A stretch of DNA of 64,000 bases from Nostoc sp. MG11 (GCF_014904695.1 NZ_JACXXN010000002.1:62001-126000), one strand, 5' to 3'. Shown: positions 8,227 to 18,130, counted from the first letter of the stretch. Numbers and translations are program-made. Notes: generated by a model from the letters alone, not told the origin.

Positions 8227-9754
8227 TATCTTGAAGCATAGCCAAATGCTGCTTCACAGGTGCAAGTGTATTCGCGGCAATCATGCCACTGGCGGCGACT
8301 GCTGGTAAACCAGTGCCTGGAAATGTCGAGTCTCCACAGCACATCAGCCCTGGTAGGGGTGTGCTGGGGCCTGGAAACAAGCTAACTCCAGCCTTAATCG
8401 CCGGGCCATAGGAACCTCGGTGGCGACGCAGAAAGCGCTCGTGAGTTAGAGGTGTGCCCACAAGTGTAACTTCGCAACGCGAGCGAATATCTGGAATGAT
8501 GCGCTCTAAAGCTTGCCACATCACTTCTGCACGCAACAGCTTTTGTTCGGTATACTCCTGGCTTCTTCTGTCCATTCCTTGCCAAAGAGCATACGGCTCA
8601 TTACCAGGAGTATAGACATGAATCACATGCTTACCTAGTGGTGCTAAGGATGGGTCGAGAATTGAAGGAATTGATACCAACACAACATTCTGAGGTGCTG
8701 TCACGCCCGCTTCCCAGTTGTTGACTATAATGTAGTGACACTCCAGATTTGACTGTAATCCTTGAGCGTTAATACCCAAGTGTAGATGCATGAAGCTATC
8801 ACACTCAGGTGTCGCTTGCCGTTTAGTACGAAATCGTTTTGGCACTGCTTTTTCTGGCAGGAGTTTCAAAGTATCCCAAACAGATGTATTAGCAACTACT
8901 GACCGACGCGCCCGGATTTCCTTGCCATCACGCAGGCGCACACCTACAGCTTGGTTGCCTTCCACAATCACTTGCTCCACATGAGCGCCCAGCATCAACC
9001 GACCGCCATGTCGCTCTAATCCTTGTACCAAGGTGTCAACTAAAGCACCACTGCCACCAATCGGATAGTCAAGCATTACACCCGGTCGATACCAGTCGGC
9101 AAACATAAATGCGACTTCGGCTGTACTAGTGCCGTCTGCTGGTAGCCCGGAAAGCAAAAAACAAAGCATGTCAAGCCAGTTGCGTGTAAACGGGTCTTTA
9201 ACAACACCATCAATAATCCGACTGAAAGGGCCCGTTAGCTTAGTAACATTTGCAATATGCTTTGCTAAAGATGGGGCAAATCGGCTTACAGTTTTAGTTG
9301 CACCGAAATCAAAGCGTAATGCAGCTGGTGGTATGGCAGTTGCAGCACTAGCTAGTGGTTCCATGACGCGCTGGAGTTGCTGCCATTCGGCTACAGCATC
9401 ATGACCACGAAATTGCATCAGCACTTCACAAAATTGTTCTGCACCCACTGATGTATTAAAATCACCTTCTGGTAGGCAGCATCCCCAAGTATCGTAGGTT
9501 AAGCAAGGTAGCTGAGAGCCAATAGCGTCTAGCACTTGTCGTAGGGGGTTGGCAGAGGGACTGTAAGATAGTCCAGAGTAAAGGGACGGACCTGAGTCAA
9601 ATTGGAATCCATTGCGCTCAAAAGCGTGGGCAGCACCACCAGGGATAGAATGACTCTCGCAGACTATGACATCAAAGCCATATCGTGCCAAAAGAGCAGC
9701 ACAACTTAAACCACCTATACCGCTACCAATAACAACTATATCTGTGTTTTGCAT
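8213..9754 (-). CDS. CrtI/CrtISO-type FAD-dependent oxidoreductase
   Basis: 513 residues of the phytoene desaturase / carotene isomerase superfamily. The N-terminus has the FAD dinucleotide fold VVIGSGIGGLSCAALL (7-22), then the family PGGAAHAFERNGFQFDSG segment. The C-terminus has the second FAD contact LMCCGDSTFPGTGLPAVAASG. Closest in feel to CrtISO and retinol-saturase-like proteins rather than to CrtI or the CrtO ketolase. Substrate unknown, likely a carotenoid or related isoprenoid. The ATG at 9754 is immediately followed by the family start. Single gene. Confidence 0.82.
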   Translation of the reverse strand: MQNTDIVVIGSGIGGLSCAALLARYGFDVIVCESHSIPGGAAHAFERNGFQFDSGPSLYSGLSYSPSANPLRQVLDAIGSQLPCLTYDTWGCCLPEGDFNTSVGAEQFCEVLMQFRGHDAVAEWQQLQRVMEPLASAATAIPPAALRFDFGATKTVSRFAPSLAKHIANVTKLTGPFSRIIDGVVKDPFTRNWLDMLCFLLSGLPADGTSTAEVAFMFADWYRPGVMLDYPIGGSGALVDTLVQGLERHGGRLMLGAHVEQVIVEGNQAVGVRLRDGKEIRARRSVVANTSVWDTLKLLPEKAVPKRFRTKRQATPECDSFMHLHLGINAQGLQSNLECHYIIVNNWEAGVTAPQNVVLVSIPSILDPSLAPLGKHVIHVYTPGNEPYALWQGMDRRSQEYTEQKLLRAEVMWQALERIIPDIRSRCEVTLVGTPLTHERFLRRHRGSYGPAIKAGVSLFPGPSTPLPGLMCCGDSTFPGTGLPAVAASGMIAANTLAPVKQHLAMLQDIKCI

Positions 9755-9905
9755 ATCCCCTATGTTTGCAAGGATAGTTTCTAAAGTTTGCTAACTGATA
9801 TTTAGCAGTATATTCCGTTGGGGACTGGTACATTTGTGAGGTATAAATTACTGTTTATTGTCCAAAGTATTAGCAATCTCAAGTTTTATACTTCAATCAA
9901 GGTAT

Positions 9906-11598
9906 TTACTGAACAGGGAGATATTCTAAAACTAAGGTTTTGAGAGATTTGTAATTTTCTAAATTTCTAAAAAATTGATATACTAACTTTTGAGCATATT
10001 TACTATTTAAGCCCTCCAAGGTTTTGGTAATTACATTATCTATTAGCTGGGGAAGTTCATTCTCCAGATATTTATCAAAATCTGAATCAGAAATAAATAA
10101 TTTACTTTTTCCCACATGAGTAAATATCATGTGAAGAATAAATCTATTACCATATATACAAGTTCCTTTCTCTTTATCAACATTACTATTTTGCTTTTGC
10201 GTTAGTTTAATATCTAAAACCCGCATTATTTGAATCTTGCGCCAAATTGTAATTGCTGTAATGTTTTCATGAAAAAGCTCCGTATAAGGAGGTTTGTTAA
10301 CATCTTCCCACAGCTTGCCTATTTTATCTTTCGCCATAAGTGTACAGCGTATTTCATCTAAACTACACACTAATGCTATAATTGCTTCTTCAAAACTACA
10401 GTTTTTATTATCTACTGGTAATTTTTTATCATTTCTTTTGTAAGAATAATTAATGCCAGCTAAAGCAAAGTCTATCTTTAATTTTTCTTGTAGAGAATCT
10501 AGTGAAATAAAATCACGATTTTCGACTTTATTTTGAGTATTAGTAGCTTTAGTCACTCTGAGAGAAAAATCTGGAGGGCAATTCTCTAATGAGATTAGTT
10601 TTATAAATACTTTAGCCTGGTTAACTTTTTCAGCATCTTTTTTATAAGTATTACCTATAGTTCCTACTGTTTGCGCCCCATTTACAATGGAGATTCCTTC
10701 GCAGTGAAAGTATCCAATGGACTTATCTGATCCACCCATAGGTTTTTTGTGTATTTTATGACATAATACTGTAACTCCATTATTTAAATATAAAAAGTTA
10801 TGTGGAGCACTTAATAAGGTATCTTGAATACCATCATTTACATCACTGAGACCAACAAAACTTCTGATGTTTTTTGAAAATAGGCTCTCTCCATTTTGCT
10901 AGCCAAATCTCAGCTAAAGTTTGAGCATCAATTTGTCCATATATTGCCTGGTAAGGCTCCTCTATTTGCCCCCAGCTTGTTAAATTTAAATCTGTGTTGA
11001 CAGGTTTACCTTCCAAGCTTGCTGATAATGCTTTATGAGCTTCGTATAGAGAAAATGTTTCCCAAAAAAATAACTCGCTAGCTTCATTATTTTCTTCTAA
11101 TAATTTTGATATTATTTGGCGATTGTTATTACCTAATTTTGTACCTGAATAAGCAAGAATAATTTTTACTTTTACGCTATAGTCAGCCAATGCTTTTTCT
11201 ATTACAATTTGTTTGTTTTTGACTTTTGGGTTAAATTTTTCAAATTTAAAATCAATTATATCTTTGATACCTTGGATAAATTTATGTATCTCACCTGAAT
11301 CAGGTTCTCCATTGCCAGATTCAATCCATTTTGATTGAACTATCCAAAATATTTTTTCACTTTCATCATAGTAGATAGCATCAATTCCATTATCTCTATA
11401 GCCATCAACAATTGCTTGAGCAGCAATTTCAGGTTCTACTGATGCAAGGCTCATTAAGCTATAGGCAGCATAACCTCTTGAGAGTAATACTTTCTGTTTT
11501 TCTGCATCAGGTTTGTTCTGATGATCTGCTATGTCAATTAATCCTGTCAGTGTTTCGTATAATTTATTTTTAATGTGTGTAAGTTGAAGCTTGACCAC
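9906..11598 (-). pseudogene. AIPR-type anti-phage nuclease gene split by a frameshift
   Basis: Two minus-strand frames read as one protein of about 560 residues. The first (11598-10843, GTG start with GGAG eight bases upstream) holds a PD-(D/E)XK-like core: GID at 71-73 and QSK at 88-90 in FWIVQSKW. The second (to 9906) has the AIPR hallmarks YLNNGVTVLC, GISIVNGAQTVG and TKATNTQNKVENRDF. The frames join at a run of six A (minus strand) near 10869-10874: removing one A gives PIFKNIRSFVGLSDVNDG, which is continuous with the family. AIPR is named from abortive-infection phage resistance. It could be a recent pseudogene, a phase-variable gene, a slippage product or a sequencing error. Confidence 0.8.
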
Positions 11599-11816
11599 TT
11601 TGTAGTCTCCTTTTAATTCTATACTGCAAAATTAATATATTTACTTAAAGTATATCTGAATATGATTTTTTTATTACGTTTGATGTCTCAGTGTACTACT
11701 GCGGGATACCTAAGTATTGTATTAATGTGGTTTGAACCATTGCGATCACAGAACGTGTGTTTTGCACTCTCGCCTCTTGTACTATTAGGCTGAATAATAA
11801 ACAAAAAATCAGCATA

Positions 11817-12758
11817 ATGAGTATTATCGTCTTCGGCAGCATCAATATAGACCTGGTAGCAACAGCGCCCCGGTTGCCAGTTGCAGGCGAAACGCTGCTG
11901 GGAGAGAATTTTTTTAAAGTTCCGGGAGGCAAAGGAGCAAATCAAGCTGTAGCACTAGCGCGATTAGGAATTCCTACTCACATGGTGGGACGTGTAGGGC
12001 CACAAAATTTTGGGGTGGAACTTGTCAACAATTTGCAAGCGTCTGGTGTGCAAACTGACAATATTTTTGTAGATAAAAATGTTACTTCTGGTGTTGCCAT
12101 CATCACCGTAGATTATGCTGGCGAAAATCAAATTATTGTGATTCCTGGTGCAAATGAGCGTGTTAATCAAGAAGATGTAGAACGATTGTCTCACTTATTG
12201 CCAGAAGCAACAGCACTACTTTTACAACTAGAAATTCCTATTGCTGCTGTGGTTGCAGCTGCTAAAGCAGCACGAAATGCAAATATCAAGGTAATTCTTG
12301 ACCCCGCACCCGCACAATCTGATTTACCCGCTGAACTTTACCCACTGGTAGATATTATTACCCCAAATGAAGTAGAGGCTGGGCAATTAGTGGGTTTTCT
12401 TGTAGATAGAGAGGAAAGAGCAGCAGAAGCCGCTGCGGTTTTATTGCAACGAGGTGTGAAATGTGCGATCGTCAAATTAGGTGCTAAGGGTGTTTTCTGT
12501 GCCACTGCTGAAGAGAAATTCTTTGTACCCGCATTTCCAGTTCATACAATTGACACAGTTGCAGCTGGCGATGCTTTTAATGGCGGTTTAGCAGCAGCAC
12601 TTTTTCAAGGATTTTCTTTAAAACAAGCTGTGATTTGGGGTACAGCTGCGGGTGCTTTGGCAACAACAAAACCAGGCGCACAAACTTCGCTACCAGATAG
12701 ATTTACCTTTGATGCATTTCTCAAAGAAAGGGGAGTGGAGAAGCAGGGAAAAGGTTAA
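11817..12758 (+). CDS. rbsK: Ribokinase, PfkB family
   Basis: 313 residues. Phosphorylates D-ribose with ATP at C5. The first PfkB signature FKVPGGKGANQAVALARLG (GGKGANQ at 37-43) and the second, DTVAAGDAFNGG (catalytic base D252 after the AAG anion hole), are both intact. SINIDLV at the N-terminus fits ribokinase better than fructokinase. The frame is open 20 codons further upstream, but MSIIVFGSINIDLV is the family start (ATG 11817). Alone on its strand; no ribose transporter is seen nearby. Confidence 0.88.
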   Translation: MSIIVFGSINIDLVATAPRLPVAGETLLGENFFKVPGGKGANQAVALARLGIPTHMVGRVGPQNFGVELVNNLQASGVQTDNIFVDKNVTSGVAIITVDYAGENQIIVIPGANERVNQEDVERLSHLLPEATALLLQLEIPIAAVVAAAKAARNANIKVILDPAPAQSDLPAELYPLVDIITPNEVEAGQLVGFLVDREERAAEAAAVLLQRGVKCAIVKLGAKGVFCATAEEKFFVPAFPVHTIDTVAAGDAFNGGLAAALFQGFSLKQAVIWGTAAGALATTKPGAQTSLPDRFTFDAFLKERGVEKQGKG

Positions 12759-12817
12759 AGAGCAAAGGGTAAAGGGATAATTTTTACCCAATTCCCCATT
12801 CCCCATGCCTCATATAA

Positions 12818-13249
12818 CTATTTCCCAATATCCTCATTCCAAAGTTCTGAATTAGTTTCAATAAACTCGCTCATCATCTGTTCGCATTCGTCAAGATTGA
12901 GATCAATTACTTCCACACCATGAGATACCATAAATTCTTTAGCGCCTGAAAAAGTTCTTGATTCTCCAACAATGACTTTTTTTATACCAAATTGTACTAC
13001 TGCTCCAGCGCAGAGGTAACACGGCATTAAGGTTGAATAGAGTGTTGTACCTCTGTAGCTACCAACTCTACCAGCATTACGGAGACAATCAATTTCGGCG
13101 TGAGTAACAGGATCGCCATCTTGCACACGTTTGTTGTGTCCTTTGCCGAGAATTTGACCATCCTTAACAAGAACAGAACCAATGGGAATTCCGCCTTCTT
13201 GTCTGCCTTGTTTTGCTTGTACGATCGCAACTTCCATAAACTCATCCAT
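12818..13249 (-). CDS. Cytosine deaminase-like nucleoside/base deaminase
   Basis: 143-residue zinc deaminase of the CDA/FCY1 type. Zinc and proton-shuttle residues are His50-Ala-Glu52 (HAE) and Cys77/Cys80 in PCYLCAGA. The short length, VLVKDGQILGKGHNKR and the C-terminal acidic helix resemble yeast cytosine deaminase more than TadA or guanine deaminase. The start at ATG 13249 is set by AAAGGAGAA six bases upstream; an earlier in-frame ATG lies before that ribosome-binding site. Convergent with rbsK, 59 bases apart. Confidence 0.85.
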   Translation of the reverse strand: MDEFMEVAIVQAKQGRQEGGIPIGSVLVKDGQILGKGHNKRVQDGDPVTHAEIDCLRNAGRVGSYRGTTLYSTLMPCYLCAGAVVQFGIKKVIVGESRTFSGAKEFMVSHGVEVIDLNLDECEQMMSEFIETNSELWNEDIGK

Positions 13250-13379
13250 ATTAATTCTCCTTTGGTGTTGCATAGTAGTGGGATAAATTAAGGTTTTCTA
13301 GCATGCATTGTTTGTAAGGACAATCAACAGAGCGATGATCGTCCATGAACAATACAAGCAATAAACTTTAACAAATTTC

Positions 13380-13566
13380 AATATTACCCACACGCCGATT
13401 TAATAGTCGTAAAACGATCCTTCTTTCTCCTTCTTGCTTTGCTTCCCGAATAGCCAATGGTTCTTCCAAATTCCGTCCTAATATCGCTGCAATCTCCTAC
13501 TGACTCAGGGTAGAAATACTTGTAAACGATAATCGTCGTCACCCTTCGGATTCGATAGTCGCTCAT
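13380..13566 (-). pseudogene. C-terminal remnant of an Rpn-family nuclease/transposase (DUF4351-like tail)
   Basis: On the minus strand one frame begins RRVTTIIVYKY, and another continues EIAAILGRNLEEPLAIREAKQEGERRIVLRLLNRRVGN. Together these match the end of cyanobacterial Rpn/PD-(D/E)XK 'putative transposase' proteins. The pieces are in different frames and a TAG separates them, so the gene is dead and lacks its catalytic N-terminus. It is bounded by hairpin repeats on the right. Confidence 0.6.
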
Positions 13567-13599
13567 GGGGAGCCAGTTCGTTGGGCGGCTCTGCCGACT

Positions 13600-13745
13600 T
13601 GTTGGCTCTTAGCGTTCCCGTAGGATAGCAACTGGCGTGGAAACCCTCAAGACCGCTTATTCCTCAACACCCAAACAATTACCAGATTGTAAAGGCTTAA
13701 GACATCAATCTTAGCGTAGGCGTAGCCTACCGCAGGTATCGCTTG
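13600..13745. repeat. Dispersed hairpin repeats upstream of menB
   Basis: Contains GTTCCCGTAGGATAGC and AGCGTAGGCGTAGCCTACCGC, a hairpin-forming type shared with 7146-7184, 17906-17990 and 22972-23070. It lies between the Rpn remnant and menB and probably includes or neighbours the menB promoter. Confidence 0.6.
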
Positions 13746-13795
13746 TCCCTAAGTCCGCGATAAAATTCTCAAGCACAACAGCGCACTCCATACCA

Positions 13796-14629
13796 ATGCA
13801 AATTAACTGGCAAACTGCCAAAACCTACGAAGATATTCTGTATCACAAAACTGATGGCATCGCTAAAATTACCATCAACCGCCCTCACAAACGCAATGCT
13901 TTCCGCCCTAAAACCGTCTTTGAATTATATGATGCTTTCTGTGATGCTCGTGAAGATACAAACATTGGTGTAGTACTATTTACAGGTATCGGCCCACATA
14001 CTGATGGCAAATACGCTTTCTGCTCTGGTGGAGATCAAAGCGTGCGAGGACACGCTGGCTATATAGATGATACTGGCATTCCCCGCTTAAACGTGTTGGA
14101 CTTGCAACGCTTGATTCGTTCCATGCCAAAAGTGGTGATTGCTTTAGTGGCTGGATATGCGATCGGTGGTGGACACGTCCTACACTTAATTTGTGACCTC
14201 ACCATTGCTGCCGATAACGCCATTTTTGGGCAGACTGGCCCCAAAGTTGGCAGTTTCGATGGTGGTTTTGGAGCAAGTTATCTCGCCCGCATTGTTGGAC
14301 AAAAAAAAGCACGAGAAATTTGGTTTCTCTGCCGCCAATATAATGCACAACAAGCTCTAGAAATGGGTTTAATTAATTGTGTCGTTCCAGTTACCCAACT
14401 AGAAGCCGAAGGTATTCAATGGGCACAAGAGATTTTAGAAAAAAGTCCGATCGCCATTCGCTGTCTCAAAGCCGCATTCAATGCTGATTGTGATGGGCAA
14501 GCTGGTTTACAAGAGCTTGCTGGCAATGCCACTCTACTCTATTACATGACAGAAGAGGGGGCTGAAGGAAAACAAGCGTTTCTCGAAAAGCGTACACCTA
14601 ATTTTCGGGATTTTCCTTGGCTACCTTAA
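13796..14629 (+). CDS. menB: MenB, 1,4-dihydroxy-2-naphthoyl-CoA synthase
   Basis: 277-residue crotonase-fold enzyme that closes the second ring of the naphthoquinone in phylloquinone synthesis. Diagnostic pieces are [13 protein letters not shown], the oxyanion-hole segment [36 protein letters not shown] and the C-terminal [13 protein letters not shown]. The ATG at 13796 gives the normal family start. A strong terminator hairpin follows the stop. It belongs to the same pathway as menD at the left edge but is not adjacent. Confidence 0.95.
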   Translation: MQINWQTAKTYEDILYHKTDGIAKITINRPHKRNAFRPKTVFELYDAFCDAREDTNIGVVLFTGIGPHTDGKYAFCSGGDQSVRGHAGYIDDTGIPRLNVLDLQRLIRSMPKVVIALVAGYAIGGGHVLHLICDLTIAADNAIFGQTGPKVGSFDGGFGASYLARIVGQKKAREIWFLCRQYNAQQALEMGLINCVVPVTQLEAEGIQWAQEILEKSPIAIRCLKAAFNADCDGQAGLQELAGNATLLYYMTEEGAEGKQAFLEKRTPNFRDFPWLP

Positions 14630-14633
14630 ATTT

Positions 14634-14670
14634 GCAAAAATCGCACCTCACTGAAGAGTGCGATTTTTGC
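14634..14670 (+). terminator. Terminator hairpin after menB
   Basis: Perfect 13-bp stem (GCAAAAATCGCAC at 14634-14646 with GTGCGATTTTTGC at 14658-14670), 11-base loop, and T5 in the descending arm. Five bases after the menB stop; it can also act for transcription from the right. Confidence 0.85.
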
Positions 14671-14756
14671 AAATGTCAAAATTTACAACATTAGAAATTT
14701 TAAAAGCAAATCTTATTTTTAGCAGATTACAAACTGATTAGAGTAATAATGGGTAG

Positions 14757-15071
14757 CTAAATAAGCACTGCTTTAGTCTGAAGCTGTTCAGAGGTGCAGG
14801 CAGTTGTTTCCTCTAAAGTGGCTAGAGCAGCATTATCTAAATCTGAGGCTAGAGATTGAGAAGTAGCTAAAACTGGTGTCGCATCCGGCAAACTCCAAGC
14901 ATCTTCTAAACTTTCCCAAGAAGGTGCAAAAGGTGGGAGCGCCAAAGAGCAAGCTTTCCAAGTTGCTTGTACTTGTACTCCTAACAGTTGACACATTCCA
15001 CCACGGCGACCCTCTGGCTGATAATGACGGCAATATCGACAGGCAGATGTCAAAAGTTTAATAGGTTTCAT
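14757..15071 (-). CDS. Conserved small Cys-rich protein
   Basis: 104 residues. The first 45 hold a Cys pattern C11-x2-C14-x12-C27-x13-C41 inside CRYCRHYQPEGRRGGMC and WKACSLALPPFAPSWE, which looks like a metal or Fe-S site. The remainder is low complexity, rich in Ala, Thr and Ser. I recognise this N-terminal motif from hypothetical proteins common in cyanobacteria but know no function. ATG at 15071. Convergent with menB across the terminator. Confidence 0.7.
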   Translation of the reverse strand: MKPIKLLTSACRYCRHYQPEGRRGGMCQLLGVQVQATWKACSLALPPFAPSWESLEDAWSLPDATPVLATSQSLASDLDNAALATLEETTACTSEQLQTKAVLI

Positions 15072-15637
15072 TTGGGCTCATCTTTAGTGCCGTTTATGGC
15101 TGATTTTCACCCTTCTATTTTCCTTCTATATATAAAGACGGATTAGAGGCAAAAAGTCATTATTATCTATAGGTTCTAGCGATCCCCGCTCCAAAACAAA
15201 CTTTAGAATGTCTTTATATTCTTGTTATATTTTTAAATGATCTAAAGTTGATAAGTAGGAATTTGGGCTAAAAGTAATTAGGGATCAAGGATAAAAATAA
15301 AGATTTTGATTTAGCTAACCTTTTAAGTTCACCCTTAAGAAGGACATAAAATATGCAGTTCGGAATTATTTGGTCTACATCATGGTGTGTAGCGGTCATC
15401 TTTTAATAAGAAATTATTATCTGTCTAAACAATCCAGGATTTCTCTATACAACAGTGGCAAGCTAGTTAAAAATAAATTACGTTCAATGAATAATCACTA
15501 AATAGTGTTGCCATTAACTTAAGTTAGGACTGACATTAAATCCAGTTTGTTGCTGAGTGTTTAAGCAGAAAGGCGATCGCTGTCCCCTATTAAATTAAGT
15601 ATATCTGGCGAAACTAGAGCTTTAAACAATTCTGACT
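15072..15637. other. Intergenic region, nothing recognised
   Basis: About 565 AT-rich bases upstream of the Cys-rich gene, which must include its promoter. One GGCGATCGC (HIP1) site near 15572. No gene or RNA could be supported. Confidence 0.4.
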
Positions 15638-15841
15638 CTATTCATCGAAAGCGACGGTAAATTTCGTCCCCATGCCCCATTCCTCAATCCTCACAGGTGC
15701 AGGTTTTTCATAAATGGGTGAGTTAGGACTTTCATTTGAATGCAGCAACGCCGCAAAATTTTCCTTGTTCTCCTTGTCGCCCTTAAACCTAAACTTGTCA
15801 GATTCCCTATCCCTATGCCCAAAAACCACCCCTTCTGGCAT
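15638..15841 (-). CDS. Small ORF directly after the DciA-like gene
   Basis: 67 codons, ATG five bases after the stop of the DciA-like gene, so co-transcription is likely. The middle (about residues 8-40) reads through a dispersed-repeat-like stretch (GACAAGGAGAACAAGG). The C-terminus EEWGMGTKFTVAFDE looks like ordinary protein and resembles the end of a histidine-kinase ATPase domain, but that is weak. It may be a remnant. Confidence 0.3.
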   Translation of the reverse strand: MPEGVVFGHRDRESDKFRFKGDKENKENFAALLHSNESPNSPIYEKPAPVRIEEWGMGTKFTVAFDE

Positions 15842-15846
15842 GTTTT

Positions 15847-16389
15847 TTATAACTGCTTAGCGGCACAGAAAGAACAGACAGCCCAACGCTGAAGTTCGCC
15901 GGGTGGAGTAGGACATTGACACTGGGGGCAAAGCGGTAAGCCATGCGATCGCGCTTGCATTGTCTTAGCCCAATGTCCAAAAGCACTATTTGCGTTCTTA
16001 ACAGTTGGTGTAACCTTACGGTGGCTAACCGGATCACCAATGTAACTAGGATGCTCAGATGGCAAAACCGTTTGTTGGTGTTTGCTCGTGACTGGTGAAT
16101 GCTGCCAACCAGCAGTAGAGAAGCGAATATCCACTAAAGGCGTTGGTAGCTGTTCATTCAACTTTAAAAGCAGTTGCGATCGCCCAAAAGTCAGGTTTTG
16201 CGCCCAAGCAGCACTAGAAGTTGCTACCCACAAAACATCGCGCTGAATCGACAAAGGTCGAGTATGTGCAGCAACCACTGTGCCAACAACCTCCGCCCAA
16301 CACTTGAGCAAGCGTTGTAATGGTTGCTCCTGCCATTGAGCCTGCTTTTCTAAAACGCCTAAAATATCATTAACTGATTTCAACGACAT
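15847..16389 (-). CDS. DciA-like protein (DUF721) with C-terminal zinc ribbon
   Basis: 180 residues. Residues 1-95 match DUF721, the family of DciA, thought to help load the replicative helicase DnaB in bacteria without DnaC. Visible pieces are NDILGVLEKQAQW, LKCWAEVVGTVVAAHTRPL, LWVATSSAAWAQNLTF and LLLKLNEQL. The last 27 residues form a Cys-rich knuckle (C154, C157, C172, C175) suggesting zinc binding. ATG 16389. The helicase-loader role is known for other members and inferred here. Confidence 0.82.
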   Translation of the reverse strand: MSLKSVNDILGVLEKQAQWQEQPLQRLLKCWAEVVGTVVAAHTRPLSIQRDVLWVATSSAAWAQNLTFGRSQLLLKLNEQLPTPLVDIRFSTAGWQHSPVTSKHQQTVLPSEHPSYIGDPVSHRKVTPTVKNANSAFGHWAKTMQARSHGLPLCPQCQCPTPPGELQRWAVCSFCAAKQL

Positions 16390-16518
16390 CTTTGAGAGTG
16401 CTGAGTTACCGATCGCCCTTCATTCTTTGTTGTGAATGATATATAAATAATTTTCGCTACTATTGGCACAAATATATCTAAAGTTAAGCCAATAGTCTAT
16501 GTTTGAGGCACAGAAGCA

Positions 16519-17844
16519 ATGACTCAAAACCCTTTGATCGATTCCAGTACTCAATCGTCTAAAACACCTGGGTTAAAACCAGCACTAGCAGCTGCACTAG
16601 CGAGTTTAGAGGTGCAGCTAGATCAAGAGTTAGCTCGATACCGACGCACGCGAAATGGTTCGAGGACATTGAACCAATCACGTGCGGGGAGTTACATCAA
16701 CAGTCAACCCCAGCAGTTTACTGCCATTACTACAACATCAAGCACAACTCAACAATTAGCAGAAATAAAAACTAACGCGCCGCCTGCATCTACACCCACA
16801 AGTTCCCACGAGAATTCAGCTCCAGCTACATCAAAGACCAACGCGCCGCCTGCATCTACACTCACAAGTCCCCAGGAAAACCTAGCCCCAGCTACAGCAA
16901 AAACTAAGCAAATGGTTCATCTCAAGATCCCATCCAGCCACAATGCCAAAACACAAACTCCACCACCCCCGCCCAATACCAGCAGCATCGTACCAGCAGT
17001 CATTAAGAATGCTAAAGGTGAAAACCTCGTACAACCGGATGATACTCCAAAACAACCAGATGACTATCTAGAATCTAGTGAAGCACTGCTGCGAAGTTTG
17101 ACAGAAGAACCAGAAACAAAGAAACCAAGCAATTCTAACGATAGTCTGCTATCACCTTTGGGTATCGGCTCTATGCTACTGCTATTATTAGCAAGTCTAA
17201 CTTTGGGCTATGTAGTGTTTAGTCCTAAAAGTTTACCGCAGTTAAATCTAAGTAAATTACTTAACAGCGATTCGTCTACCACACCAGAGAATACTGAGGA
17301 AATTTGGAGTAATGTTCAACCTCAGTTGCAACCAGAGATTACGCCCATACCCAAGTATCCCAATTTAGCAGCCAAAGAGTTTCCAGAAGTAAAAGATCCC
17401 AATGATGTAGTTGGCTTAAAGCCCCAAGTCCAACAAACTCCTGTTGCGATGCCTAATCCGGCCGCTCCCCAAAACCCCGTAAATCCGCAAGTAGCATTAC
17501 CTAACCCGATCGCAGTCCAACCGACAAATCCGATTGCCACAACACCATTACCGAACCTGAATTCGCCTTCAACGCCAGCGGCAAAAACCTCGCCACAACC
17601 AAGTGCAACCCCTCCAAAGTTGAATGCAGAAATCAAACCGGCAGCAGATGGATACTATCATATAGTGATAGATAATAAAGGATTAGGCGCTTTAGCCTCA
17701 GCACGGCAAGTAGTCCCTGATGCTTATTTATCACGTAACCAAAAATTTATTTATCTGGGTGCAGTTAAGTCTAAAGAGGAAGTACAGCGAAAGCTGCAAG
17801 AGCTACAGACAAAGGGAATTCAAGCACGGATTCAGCAGCAATGA
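16519..17844 (+). CDS. Membrane protein with SPOR-like C-terminal domain
   Basis: 441 residues. Residues 1-60 are a conserved cytosolic start (LKPALAAALASLEVQLDQELARYRRTR). Then comes a Pro/Ala/Thr-rich linker with a 22-residue tandem duplication (residues 84-105 and 106-127, starting KTNAPPAST). One transmembrane helix lies at about 214-234 (GSMLLLLLASLTLGYVVF), followed by a long proline-rich outer linker and a compact end (YYHIVIDNKG...ARQVVPDAYLSRNQKFIYLGAVKSKEEVQRKL) with the size and pattern of a SPOR peptidoglycan-binding domain. Likely tethers to the cell wall. Divergent from the DciA-like gene. Confidence 0.65.
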   Translation: MTQNPLIDSSTQSSKTPGLKPALAAALASLEVQLDQELARYRRTRNGSRTLNQSRAGSYINSQPQQFTAITTTSSTTQQLAEIKTNAPPASTPTSSHENSAPATSKTNAPPASTLTSPQENLAPATAKTKQMVHLKIPSSHNAKTQTPPPPPNTSSIVPAVIKNAKGENLVQPDDTPKQPDDYLESSEALLRSLTEEPETKKPSNSNDSLLSPLGIGSMLLLLLASLTLGYVVFSPKSLPQLNLSKLLNSDSSTTPENTEEIWSNVQPQLQPEITPIPKYPNLAAKEFPEVKDPNDVVGLKPQVQQTPVAMPNPAAPQNPVNPQVALPNPIAVQPTNPIATTPLPNLNSPSTPAAKTSPQPSATPPKLNAEIKPAADGYYHIVIDNKGLGALASARQVVPDAYLSRNQKFIYLGAVKSKEEVQRKLQELQTKGIQARIQQQ

Positions 17845-17905
17845 GTTGTAAAAATCTACGATACCATGAGATAAAAGTCCTGAGTCATGAGTCACCGAAC
17901 TTCTG

Positions 17906-17990
17906 AGCCGATAGCGCAGCGCTAGCGAGTCCGCGTACCCCTGCGGAGAAGCCAAGCTACGCGCAGCGTCTCGTACAGAGCGTCGGAAGC
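17906..17990. repeat. Dispersed hairpin repeat
   Basis: AGCGCAGCGCTAGCGAGTCCGCG followed by CCCTGCGGAGAAGCC and TACGCGCAGCGTCTCGTACAGAGCG; several overlapping hairpins. Same style as the elements at 13600, 21360 and 22972. It lies between the SPOR-like gene and pspA. Confidence 0.65.
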
Positions 17991-18130
17991 CTTGCAAGAA
18001 AGTTATTGCTAATCCTACGTAAAGTTAGGAGTATCAGTCCTCAACACTGAAGTTAGGGCGAGGCATCTACATATACAGTTATGAGTAATTATAAAAACTC
18101 ATTACTGAGTTTTGGGAATGGAGAGCCGAC

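Noticed and set aside
10860-10880. Classical -1 programmed frameshift in the AIPR gene
   Set aside because: The A run looks like A AAA AAC, but the frame geometry needs a +1 shift (or loss of one A), not -1, so the standard slippery mechanism does not fit.
17322-17636. Minus-strand Gly/Phe-rich frame
   Set aside because: Mirror of the proline-rich linker of the SPOR-like gene on the plus strand.
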